From assembly GCF_001635685.1 (NCBI RefSeq), contig NZ_LWFF01000224.1:1-52891 (forward strand): a stretch of 52,891 nucleotides of DNA, written 5' to 3'. Under the pieces are notes generated by a model. That model was not told the origin of the DNA and made no database searches. It worked only from the letters and a program-made list of their open reading frames with translations. Source of the DNA: Erythrobacter sp. HI0063. GTDB lineage: Bacteria; Pseudomonadota; Alphaproteobacteria; Sphingomonadales; Sphingomonadaceae. Positions 24,515-32,784 of the stretch are shown one piece after another (the stretch's first letter is position 1; each line of letters starts with the position of its first letter). The position numbers and the translations under genes were made by a program.

Positions 24515-24731
24515 CCGAAACGGCGAGCGGCTGACGGCAAGTCGCGGCACGAACGCGGCTTGCCTTGCGCGTGCGAATTCCGGTCGAATGAATGCGACCC
24601 TCTTTCGATCCCGCAAGTTCACTGCGCAGTCGCCCGAAAGCAGACCACCAGCGCAGTCCGCTATCGGCGAGGACCGCCGCACTGGCGAGGGCCAGAACGA
24701 CAAAGGCGGCGACAAGAGCGAGTGCGAACAT
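24495..24731 (-). CDS. Small membrane-anchored protein, unknown function
   Basis: The 78-residue protein starts MFALALVAAFVVLALASAAV, one strong hydrophobic helix, followed by LADSGLRWWSAFGRLRSEL and a basic, Arg-rich end. A purine-rich ribosome site (agaaag) is present before the ATG. It is divergent from rpsB and convergent with pssA. I do not recognise a named family. The hydrophobic N-terminus and good ribosome site support it, but codon evidence alone is modest. Confidence 0.5.
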   Translation of the reverse strand: MFALALVAAFVVLALASAAVLADSGLRWWSAFGRLRSELAGSKEGRIHSTGIRTRKASRVRAATCRQPLAVSVKRAAA

Positions 24732-24786
24732 CGAAATATCTTTCTATCAAACCCGATCCGGAAATCTTGGGTGGTCGACAGACCGA

Positions 24787-24816
24787 TTGACAGCCTGTGG
24801 ACAGTATGTGGATAAC
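24787..24816 (+). promoter_or_regulatory. Probable rpsB promoter overlapping a DnaA-box-like sequence
   Basis: A consensus -35 TTGACA (24787-24792) is followed after 18 bases by GATAAC (24811-24816). Between and over these lie tgtggacag (24796-24804) and tgtggataa (24807-24815); the latter is the exact complement of the DnaA box TTATCCACA. The start of transcription is expected near 24823, about 280 bases before rpsB. Promoter function is inferred from the consensus match. Confidence 0.6.
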
Positions 24817-25101
24817 ATCGGTTGTCCGCTGGGGTTCCAGCGTTAGGGCCTTTGTTCTCTATTTGTTCCGTTCCGTCAAGCGTTTTTCGCGATGAAATGC
24901 TGCAATTGCACGACGAGTAGAGACTGGATTTTCGCTCAAGAACGCGCTAAGCGCCGCGCGTTCGTCATGAGCAGCCCCGTCCGGGGCCGGTTCGAAACGG
25001 GCAAAAATCCACATGGAAGGCGCACATACCGGTGCCCGCCGCGGGACATGACCGCATACGGGTTCCAGCTTTCCAGAGGCACAACCGGAAAGGAATTATC
25101 T
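24817..25101 (+). promoter_or_regulatory. rpsB leader region
   Basis: About 285 bases without a convincing gene lie between the promoter and rpsB. Seen in it are a hairpin cgctgg-ggtt-ccagcg at 24827-24842, a T-rich stretch after it, a smaller hairpin gcccc/ggggc near 24974-24987, and the rpsB ribosome site aaagga near 25089. Leaders of rpsB in other bacteria carry S2-binding autoregulatory structures; this one may too, but I cannot match it to a known motif by eye. Confidence 0.45.
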
Positions 25102-25851
<750 letters not shown>

Positions 25852-25902
25852 TCCAGCGGATTTGCGTGGGCGTCACGCCTGCGTAACCCAATATTCCTAA
25901 GT

Positions 25903-25930
25903 GCCGGGCCGCCAGACGAGGCGGCCCGGC
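25903..25930 (+). promoter_or_regulatory. Perfect 11-bp hairpin between rpsB and tsf
   Basis: gccgggccgcc (25903-25913) and ggcggcccggc (25920-25930) form an 11-bp perfect stem with a 6-base loop. No T run follows, so complete termination is not expected. In this position a hairpin may set the S2:EF-Ts ratio by attenuation or RNA processing, or protect an RNA end. Confidence 0.6.
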
Positions 25931-25961
25931 GCCGCAATTCTATCCAAGAGGAACACGAACC

Positions 25962-26888
25962 ATGGCGAATTTCACCACCGCCGACATCAAGGCGCTGCGC
26001 GAACGCACCGGCGCGGGCATGATGGATGCCAAGAAGGCGCTCGTCGAAACCGATGGCGATCTGGAAGCAGCGGTCGACGCGCTTCGTGCCAAGGGTCTCG
26101 CCACCGCGCAGAAGAAGTCCAGCCGCACTGCGGCCGAGGGCCTAATCGGCGTTGCCGTGGAAGGTACCAAGGGCGTTGCCGTCGAAGTGAACTCCGAAAC
26201 CGACTTCGTCGCCAAGAACGACAAGTTCCAGGATTTCGTCCGCTCGGTCACCGATGTCGCGATCACCACCGATAGCGACGATGTCGAGGCGCTGAAGGCC
26301 AAGGATTATCCCACCGGCGGCACCGTTTCCGACAAGCTGACCGACAATGTCGCCACCATCGGCGAGAACCAGCAGATACGCCGCATGAAGACCGTCTCGG
26401 TCGAGAACGGCGTGGTCGTACCCTACATGCACAACGCGGTTGCGCCGAACCTCGGCAAGATCGGCGTGCTCGTCGCGCTCGAGAGCGAGGCAGACAAGGA
26501 CACGCTCGAAGCTCTGGGCAAGCAGATCGCGATGCACATCGCCGCCGCTTTCCCGCAGGCGCTGAATGCCGACGGTCTCGACGCCGACCTGATCGAGCGC
26601 GAGCGCGCCATCGCCAAGGAAAAGGCTGCCGAAAGCGGCAAGCCCGAAAACGTGCAGGACAAGATGGTCGAAGGCGCCGTGGCGAAGTTCGCCAAGGAAA
26701 ATGCGCTCCTCAGCCAGATCTTCGTGATGGACAACAAGACCCCGATTTCGGAAGTCGTCGCCAAGGCCGGCAAGGATGCGGGCAAGCCGATCGAACTGAA
26801 GGACTATGTCCGCTTCCAGCTCGGCGAAGGCATCGAGAAGGAAGAAACCGATTTCGCGGCGGAAGTCGCTGCGGCGGTCAAGGGCTGA
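25962..26888 (+). CDS. tsf: Elongation factor Ts
   Basis: The 308-residue protein opens with the EF-Ts signature [20 protein letters not shown] and carries [33 protein letters not shown], and the C-terminal helix [16 protein letters not shown]. It exchanges GDP for GTP on EF-Tu. The length is typical. The ribosome site is caagagga. Its 3' end is followed by a strong terminator, so the later pyrH-frr group needs its own promoter. Confidence 0.98.
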   Translation: MANFTTADIKALRERTGAGMMDAKKALVETDGDLEAAVDALRAKGLATAQKKSSRTAAEGLIGVAVEGTKGVAVEVNSETDFVAKNDKFQDFVRSVTDVAITTDSDDVEALKAKDYPTGGTVSDKLTDNVATIGENQQIRRMKTVSVENGVVVPYMHNAVAPNLGKIGVLVALESEADKDTLEALGKQIAMHIAAAFPQALNADGLDADLIERERAIAKEKAAESGKPENVQDKMVEGAVAKFAKENALLSQIFVMDNKTPISEVVAKAGKDAGKPIELKDYVRFQLGEGIEKEETDFAAEVAAAVKG

Positions 26889-26911
26889 ACTTTCCGAACC
26901 TGAAAATGCGG

Positions 26912-26950
26912 ACGGCCGCCGGACCTCTTGGGTTCGGCGGCCGTTTTTGT
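26912..26950 (+). terminator. Rho-independent terminator after tsf
   Basis: A 14-bp stem with one G-U pair (26912-26925 with 26931-26944) and a 5-base loop is followed by ttttgtttc. It is the strongest terminator seen in the window and separates rpsB-tsf from the PAS gene. Confidence 0.92.
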
Positions 26951-27046
26951 TTCGCGCCGCACCGATCGGGTTTTAAAACAATTTTGAGGATTGCATGCTG
27001 AAACTGCGAAAGGTGAAATGAGCGGATAAGGTGAGGGAGGAGTTCA

Positions 27047-27478
27047 TTGGCTGACGCTTCGAGCGACGAAACCGTTCGTCAATCGCCAGACGCCGATTCG
27101 CTTTCGACTGTCCGTTCGGTCGGTCTAAACGGAGACGATCTGGCGCTGTGCCTGCTCGAACAGAGCGAGGATTGCGTCAAAATTCTCAGCATCGACGGCA
27201 CGCTGGACTTCATGAGCTGCAACGGTTTGAGCGCGATGGAGATCGATGATCCCAGCAGGGTCCTGGGACAATTGTGGTGGACTCTCTGGCCCGATAACTC
27301 CCGCGCGATGGTGGAGGATAATTTCAAGAACGCGCTCGGTGGCCGCACGGTGACTTTCGAGGCATCCTGCCCGACGGCGAAGGGCAATCCGCGCCATTGG
27401 TCGGTCAATCTCAAGCCGATGATCGCGCGCGATGGGCTGGTGGTGTCGGTGCTGGCAACCTCGCGTGAGATCGGCTGA
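27047..27478 (+). CDS. Single PAS domain protein
   Basis: The 143-residue protein has about 28 polar N-terminal residues and then one PAS domain: LLEQSEDCVKILSIDGTLDF, MEIDDPSRVLGQLWWTLWPD, VTFEASCPTAKGNPRHWSV, and VVSVLATSREI. The pattern resembles PAS domains found at the front of sensor kinases, but no output domain follows. It could bind a ligand or partner, or work as a stand-alone signalling module; neither is shown. The start is TTG with a very good ribosome site (gggaggag, 6 bases). It lies between the tsf terminator and pyrH. Confidence 0.78.
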   Translation: MADASSDETVRQSPDADSLSTVRSVGLNGDDLALCLLEQSEDCVKILSIDGTLDFMSCNGLSAMEIDDPSRVLGQLWWTLWPDNSRAMVEDNFKNALGGRTVTFEASCPTAKGNPRHWSVNLKPMIARDGLVVSVLATSREIG

Positions 27479-27572
27479 TCTGACGGGGCATTGCGCCGCC
27501 ATACCCTTTGCGCCGATCCGCCTTCGCGGTTAAGGAACCTCGTCCCAACCGCTTGACGAGATTGCCGCACCG

Positions 27573-28295
27573 ATGCCCATGCCCCCGATGAAACGCGTCC
27601 TCCTGAAACTTTCGGGCGAGGTGCTGATGGGGGATGCGCCATACGGAATCGATCCCGATTTCGTCATGGAGCTCGCTCAGGAAGTGAAGCGCGCCAAGGA
27701 AACCGGGCTGGAAATTTGCCTCGTCATCGGCGGCGGCAACATCTTTCGCGGCATGGCGGGCGCGGCGCGCGGCATGGATCGGGCGCAGGCCGACTATATG
27801 GGCATGCTCGCCACCGTGATGAACGCGCTGGCGATGCAGAACGCGCTGGAACAGATCGGCGTGCCGACGCGGGTGCAGTCCGCCATCCAGATGGATCAGG
27901 TGTGCGAGCCGGTGATCCGCCGCCGCGCGGAACGGCATCTGGAAAAGGGCCGCATCGTTATTTTCGCCGCCGGTGTCGGCGCGCCCTATTTCACCACCGA
28001 TAGCGGGGCGGCGCTGAGAGCTGCGGAAATGCGCTGCGACGCGCTTCTGAAGGGCACCAGCGTCGACGGAGTCTACAGCGCCGATCCCAAGCAGGATCCG
28101 GACGCGCAGCGTTTCGATACCGTAACTTACGACCGCGTTTTGGCTGACAATCTCAAGGTCATGGACGCCAGCGCGGTGGCGCTGTGCCGCGACAACGACA
28201 TTCCGATCGTGGTCTTCTCGATCCGCGAAAAGGGCAATCTGGCGCGTGTGCTTTCGGGCGAAGGTGTTCAGACCATCGTCCAGACCCGCCCCTAG
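27573..28295 (+). CDS. pyrH: Uridylate (UMP) kinase
   Basis: The 240-residue protein is a bacterial UMP kinase of the amino-acid kinase fold: [66 protein letters not shown] and [20 protein letters not shown]. It makes UDP for nucleic acid and cell-envelope sugar synthesis. The ATG at 27573 and one 15 bases later (MKRVLLKLS) are both possible; the second is closer to the usual family start. It is 29 bases from frr, and the pair is classically linked. Confidence 0.97.
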   Translation: MPMPPMKRVLLKLSGEVLMGDAPYGIDPDFVMELAQEVKRAKETGLEICLVIGGGNIFRGMAGAARGMDRAQADYMGMLATVMNALAMQNALEQIGVPTRVQSAIQMDQVCEPVIRRRAERHLEKGRIVIFAAGVGAPYFTTDSGAALRAAEMRCDALLKGTSVDGVYSADPKQDPDAQRFDTVTYDRVLADNLKVMDASAVALCRDNDIPIVVFSIREKGNLARVLSGEGVQTIVQTRP

Positions 28296-28323
28296 ACAAA
28301 ATACGAAACAGAGGAAGCCGATC

Positions 28324-28881
28324 ATGGCCAAATACGATAAATCCGATATCGACCGCCGTATGCAGGGTGCAGTCGAAAGCCTGAAAGGCGATCTTTCCGG
28401 CCTGCGCACCGGCCGCGCGAACACCAGCCTGCTCGATCCGGTCGTGGTCGAAGTCTACGGCGCGATGATGCCGCTGGCCCAGGTGGCGACGGTCAACGCG
28501 CCCGAGCCGCGCATGCTGTCGGTCCAGGTGTGGGACAAGGCCAATGTGACTGCTGTCGAGAAGGGGATCGCCAAGTCCAATCTCGGCCTCAATCCGATCG
28601 TCGACGGTCAGACCCTGCGCCTGCCGATGCCCGATTTGACCGAAGAGCGCCGCAAGGATCTCGCCAAGCTGGCGGGCGAATATGGCGAGAAGGCCAAGAT
28701 CGCCATCCGCAACGTCCGGCGCGACGGGATGGAAGCGCTCAAGGAAGACGAGAAGAAAAAGGAAATCTCCGAGGACGACCGCAAGCGCAGCGAGGACGAC
28801 GTCCAGAAGATGACCGACAAGCATGTCGGCGAAGTGGACGATGCAGTCGCCAAGAAGGAACAGGAAATCCTGACGCAGTGA
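28324..28881 (+). CDS. frr: Ribosome recycling factor
   Basis: The 185-residue protein matches RRF: MQGAVESLKGDLSGLRTGRA, PLAQVATVNAPEPRMLSVQV, GLNPIVDGQTLRLPMPDLTE and RRKDLAKLAGEYGEKAKIAI, then a charged coiled-coil end. It splits post-termination ribosomes with EF-G. The ATG at 28324 has an agagga ribosome site. The gene is followed 24 bases later by uppS. Confidence 0.98.
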   Translation: MAKYDKSDIDRRMQGAVESLKGDLSGLRTGRANTSLLDPVVVEVYGAMMPLAQVATVNAPEPRMLSVQVWDKANVTAVEKGIAKSNLGLNPIVDGQTLRLPMPDLTEERRKDLAKLAGEYGEKAKIAIRNVRRDGMEALKEDEKKKEISEDDRKRSEDDVQKMTDKHVGEVDDAVAKKEQEILTQ

Positions 28882-28905
28882 GAACTGCGGCCGGCGCGTC
28901 CCTTC

Positions 28906-29592
28906 ATGTCTGATTTCTCCGGATCACGCGCGCGCCATGTCGCCATCATCATGGATGGCAATGGCCGCTGGGCGAAGCGCCGCGGCCTGCCGCGCGCGCT
29001 CGGCCATCGGCGCGGGGTCGAGGCGGTGCGTAAACTCGTGCGCGCGGTCGAGCCGTTGGGGATCGACTGTCTGACGCTCTATGCCTTCAGCAGCGAGAAC
29101 TGGAAACGGCCCGAAGACGAGATCGACCATCTGATGGGGCTGCTGAGGCGCTTCATCGAGAGCGACCTGCCGGAATTCATCGCCAACGATGTTCGATTAA
29201 AGATAATCGGCGATTACCGGGCCCTCGCGCCCGATATCGTCGATTCGATCGAGGACGCGATCGAGCGTACCTCGGGCGGCAAGCGCATTCTTGCCGTCGC
29301 GCTCAATTACGGATCGCAGCAGGAGATCGCGCGCGCCGCAGCGCTCGCTGCGCAGGAAGGCGAGGTCAGCGAGGCGAGCATTGCGCGCCATCTCTACACG
29401 GCCGATCTCCCCCCGCTCGACCTCCTCATCCGGACCAGCGGCGAAGTGCGCCTGTCCAATTTTCTCTTGTGGCAGGCCGCCTACGCGGAGATGGTGTTCA
29501 CCGATGTGCTCTGGCCCGATTACACGCCCGAGCATTTGAAAGCCGCGCTCGATGCGTTCGCGGCACGGGAGAGACGTTTTGGCGGCAGGTGA
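28906..29592 (+). CDS. uppS: Isoprenyl (undecaprenyl diphosphate) transferase
   Basis: The 228-residue protein is a cis-prenyltransferase: HVAIIMDGNGRWAKRRGLPR with the catalytic Asp, GHRRGVEAVR, LTLYAFSSENWKRP, and DLLIRTSGEVRLSNFLLWQ. It makes undecaprenyl diphosphate, the lipid carrier for peptidoglycan and polysaccharide units, from farnesyl diphosphate. The 3' end overlaps the likely cdsA start, suggesting coupled translation. Confidence 0.97.
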   Translation: MSDFSGSRARHVAIIMDGNGRWAKRRGLPRALGHRRGVEAVRKLVRAVEPLGIDCLTLYAFSSENWKRPEDEIDHLMGLLRRFIESDLPEFIANDVRLKIIGDYRALAPDIVDSIEDAIERTSGGKRILAVALNYGSQQEIARAAALAAQEGEVSEASIARHLYTADLPPLDLLIRTSGEVRLSNFLLWQAAYAEMVFTDVLWPDYTPEHLKAALDAFAARERRFGGR

Positions 29593-30328
29593 GCTGGCGG
29601 ACAACCGCAAGCGCGACAGAGTAAAGGCGCTAGCCATGCGTGCGATGGCTGTCCCGCTGTCGGTGCGGACCAGCGATCTGCCGAAGCGCGCAGGATCGGC
29701 GGTGGTGATGCTCGCGCTGGCGGGCGCGGCGCTCTGGCTGGGCGGGCTGTGGTTCGACGGCTTCGTGATTCTCGTTTCGGCGGCTTGTCTGTTCGAAGCT
29801 GTGCGCCTGATCCGCAGGGCCGGTCGCAACGCATCCGGCGCGCTGGTGGTGGCCGGGTGTGCGGCGGCGATCATCTATATCGGCGCGGCGGCGGGGATGT
29901 TGATCGAATTGCCGATCCCGGTGGTGCTGGGCGTGATCGCGGTCGTCGTCGCGACAGACACGGGCGCCTATTTCAGCGGGCGGACGATCGGCGGGCCCAA
30001 GATCGCGCCCCGGATTAGTCCGTCCAAGACCTGGGCCGGGCTTGGCGGCGGCATGGTGGCGGCGGGGCTTGTCTCGCTCGGCTTCTTCTATTCCAATGTC
30101 GGCGATCGTGCCTTTTCGGCAATGGGGGCAGGGGCCTTCGCCGTCGGCGCGGGGCTTGCCGTGCTGGCCCAGGCGGGCGATTTCCTCGAAAGCTGGCTCA
30201 AGCGCAAGGCGGGCATGAAGGACAGCTCGAATCTGATCCCCGGCCATGGCGGCGTGTTCGACCGGGCGGACGGAATGCTGCCGGTGGCGATCGTCGCCGG
30301 GCTGCTGTGGTTCTTCGCCCACCCATGA
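29579..30328 (+). CDS. cdsA: Phosphatidate cytidylyltransferase
   Basis: The roughly 249-residue membrane protein has several helices (VVMLALAGAALWLGGLWFDG, GVIAVVVATDTGAYF, GAGLAVLAQAGDFL) and the CDS signature near the end, KDSSNLIPGHGGVFDRADG. It makes CDP-diacylglycerol, the precursor that pssA here uses. I prefer the TTG at 29579, which has a gggagag ribosome site inside uppS; an ATG at 29636 (MRAMAVPLSV) and one at 29552 are alternatives. The stop overlaps dxr by ATGA. Confidence 0.93.
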   Translation: MAAGELADNRKRDRVKALAMRAMAVPLSVRTSDLPKRAGSAVVMLALAGAALWLGGLWFDGFVILVSAACLFEAVRLIRRAGRNASGALVVAGCAAAIIYIGAAAGMLIELPIPVVLGVIAVVVATDTGAYFSGRTIGGPKIAPRISPSKTWAGLGGGMVAAGLVSLGFFYSNVGDRAFSAMGAGAFAVGAGLAVLAQAGDFLESWLKRKAGMKDSSNLIPGHGGVFDRADGMLPVAIVAGLLWFFAHP

Positions 30329-31482
30329 CCGATCGGCGATCCATTAGCATTTTGGGCGCGACCGGTTCGGTCGGCGGCTCGACGCTCGATCTGATCCGGC
30401 GCGATCGCGAGGCGTGGGATGTCGTCGCGCTGACCGCTCACACGAATGTGGACGATCTGGCTCGTCTGGCCCGCGAATTCGATGCGCGCCTGGCTGTGAT
30501 CGGCGAGGAGCACCGGCTGGAGGCGCTGCGCGAGACGCTTGCAGGGACGAATATCGAAGCCGCTGCGGGTACGCAGGCACTGTGCGAGGCTGCGGCGCGG
30601 CCCGCCGATATCACCGTGGCTGCCATCGTCGGCTGTGCCGGGCTCGGCCCGGTCATGGCGGCGATCGAGCGCGGCGGCACAGTGGCGCTCGCCAACAAGG
30701 AAGCGCTGGTCAGCGCGGGCGACGTGATGACTCGCGCGGTCGAACGCCACGGGGCAAGACTGCTTCCGGTCGATTCCGAACACAACGCGATATTTCAATG
30801 CCTTGCGGACAACAGTTTGGACGATGTCCGCTGGATTACTCTGACCGCGAGCGGCGGGCCGCTGCGGCTGGTTGAGGATCTGGATGCAGTCACCCCGGAA
30901 CAGGCGGTCGCGCATCCGAACTGGGACATGGGCGCCAAGATCAGCGTCGATTCGGCGACCATGTTCAACAAGGGCCTCGAACTGATCGAGGCACATCACC
31001 TATTCCCCGTCGGGCTCGATAGATTGCGGATCGTGGTCCACCCGCAAAGCGTTATCCATTCGATGGTCGAATATCGCGACGGGTCGACACTGGCGCAGCT
31101 CGGCCCGTCCGACATGCGCGTGCCGATCGCGTCCTGCCTTGCCTGGCCCGAGCGTATGGACACGCCCTGCGAACCGCTCGATCTGGCGGTCATCGGCGAA
31201 TTGTCCTTCTTCGCACCGGACGAGGCGCGCTTTCCGGCCACGCGTCTGGCACGCGAAGCGGCGGAGGCGGGCGGGGCGGCCCCGGCGGTTCTCAACGCCG
31301 CCAACGAAATCGCTGTCGCCGCTTTCCTTGCCGGTCAGATCAAGTTCAGCCGAATTTCCTCATTGGTGGCCGAGGTGCTGGACGGCGGCAATCTTCCGCC
31401 TGCCCCGCAATCCCTCGAAGACGTGCTGATGGTGGACCGGGCCGCGCGGGCGCGGGCCGCCGAATTGCTGGAGACCGCCTGA
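30325..31482 (+). CDS. dxr: 1-deoxy-D-xylulose 5-phosphate reductoisomerase
   Basis: The 385-residue protein has the NADPH-binding start SISILGATGSVGGSTLDLI, ALANKEALVSAGD, the metal-site region LLPVDSEHNAIFQCL, TLTASGGPLR, MGAKISVDSATMFNKGLELI and HHLFPV. It catalyses the committed step of the non-mevalonate pathway, feeding the prenyl transferases in this window. The start overlaps cdsA (ATGA), and rseP follows after 1 base. Confidence 0.97.
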   Translation: MTDRRSISILGATGSVGGSTLDLIRRDREAWDVVALTAHTNVDDLARLAREFDARLAVIGEEHRLEALRETLAGTNIEAAAGTQALCEAAARPADITVAAIVGCAGLGPVMAAIERGGTVALANKEALVSAGDVMTRAVERHGARLLPVDSEHNAIFQCLADNSLDDVRWITLTASGGPLRLVEDLDAVTPEQAVAHPNWDMGAKISVDSATMFNKGLELIEAHHLFPVGLDRLRIVVHPQSVIHSMVEYRDGSTLAQLGPSDMRVPIASCLAWPERMDTPCEPLDLAVIGELSFFAPDEARFPATRLAREAAEAGGAAPAVLNAANEIAVAAFLAGQIKFSRISSLVAEVLDGGNLPPAPQSLEDVLMVDRAARARAAELLETA

Positions 31483-31483
31483 C

Positions 31484-32620
31484 TTGGAAAGTGCCATCCC
31501 TCTGTGGGTCTATTACGTTCTCGGCTTCCCCCTGCTGCTCGGGCCGCTGGTAACGCTGCACGAGCTCGGACATTATCTGGTCGGGCGCTGGTTCGGCGTG
31601 GAGGCGGAAGCGTTCTCGGTCGGTTTCGGTAAGGAAATCACCGGCTTCACCGATAAACGTGGCACGCGCTGGAAACTGTGTGCGCTTCCCTTGGGTGGGT
31701 ACGTCCAGTTCAAGGGCGATATGAACCCGGCCAGCATGCCGGACGGAGAGGCGGCGGCCCAAGCAAGCGAGGAAGAGAAGCGCGGCAGCTTCCACCATGC
31801 GGCTTTGTGGAAGCGCGCGCTGATCGTCTTCGCAGGTCCGGCGACCAATATCCTGATAACGTTGGTGATCTTCGCGGCGTTCTTCGCCAGTTTCGGCCAG
31901 CCCGTCGCCGCCGATCCCGAACAGACCAATGTCATTCAGAGCTTCGCGCAGGACTCGGTTGCGGAGGAAGCAGGCATGCGCGAGGGCGACCGTGTCGTCG
32001 CCATCGACGGGGAGCCGGTGCGGCAATTCTCCGACATTACCGATCGCGTGATGATGTTCCCCGGCAGGGACGTCACCATCGATGTGGAACGCGCGGGCGA
32101 TCGCATTTCCATTCCGCTGACGATCGGATCGACGGTGGAAGAGGACAGCTTCGGCAATGCCTCGCGCATCGGGCGGCTCGGCATCTATTCGGCGCCCATC
32201 GCGTGGGAGCCGGTGGGCCTGCTTGCCGCAGGTCCGCTAGCGGTGGAGCACAGCCTCAAGCTGGTCGACATGATGGTGACCGGTATCGCGCAGATTTTCA
32301 CCGGCGAACGGTCGGTCAGGGAACTGGGCGGACCGGTCAAGATCGCCAAATATTCCGGCGAACAATTGAGCCTCGGCCTGACCTCCTTCGTCAACTTCGC
32401 GGCGCTGATCTCGCTTAACTTGGCATTCATCAACCTGCTGCCAATTCCCGCCCTCGACGGCGGGCACCTGGCATTCTACGCGGCCGAAGCGGTCCGTCGG
32501 AAGCCGGTGGGTCCGCGCGGTCAGGAACTGGCGTTTCGCACCGGCATGGCCCTCGTGCTCATGCTGATGATATTCGTCACGATAAACGATCTGGTGAGCT
32601 TGCCGATTTTCGGTAGCTGA
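31484..32620 (+). CDS. rseP: RIP zinc metalloprotease RseP (site-2 protease)
   Basis: The 378-residue membrane protein has the zinc motif HELGH (His26, Glu27, His30), GGYVQFKGDMNP, a single PDZ-type region (about residues 145-200: EEAGMREGDRVVAIDGEPV), and the second zinc motif region NLLPIPALDGGHL. It cleaves membrane-bound anti-sigma factors and signal peptides. E. coli RseP has two PDZ domains; this shorter form is common in alphaproteobacteria. The start is TTG, 1 base after the dxr stop, since no ATG precedes the first helix. Confidence 0.95.
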   Translation: MESAIPLWVYYVLGFPLLLGPLVTLHELGHYLVGRWFGVEAEAFSVGFGKEITGFTDKRGTRWKLCALPLGGYVQFKGDMNPASMPDGEAAAQASEEEKRGSFHHAALWKRALIVFAGPATNILITLVIFAAFFASFGQPVAADPEQTNVIQSFAQDSVAEEAGMREGDRVVAIDGEPVRQFSDITDRVMMFPGRDVTIDVERAGDRISIPLTIGSTVEEDSFGNASRIGRLGIYSAPIAWEPVGLLAAGPLAVEHSLKLVDMMVTGIAQIFTGERSVRELGGPVKIAKYSGEQLSLGLTSFVNFAALISLNLAFINLLPIPALDGGHLAFYAAEAVRRKPVGPRGQELAFRTGMALVLMLMIFVTINDLVSLPIFGS

Positions 32621-32784
32621 CCGGGGACAGGACACGGCAGCGGACCTTATCAACCGCCACGGCGCTTGAAAGGTTCCGGTGCATCGGGCAAGGGGCGGCG
32701 CACTTCGTCGCCTCGTCGGGAAATCCCGATCGCCGGGCAGACGAAACGCCACCGGGTCCGACGTATGAATGGGACGGGTTTTCC

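Noticed and set aside
24796-24815. Pair of DnaA-box-like sequences as a replication origin
   Set aside because: Only two boxes, no AT-rich unwinding region and none of the usual alphaproteobacterial origin neighbours; a promoter role fits better.
24892-25101. In-frame N-terminal extension of rpsB by 70 codons
   Set aside because: S2 starts at [15 protein letters not shown] with a good ribosome site; the extension has no family match and lies in the structured leader.
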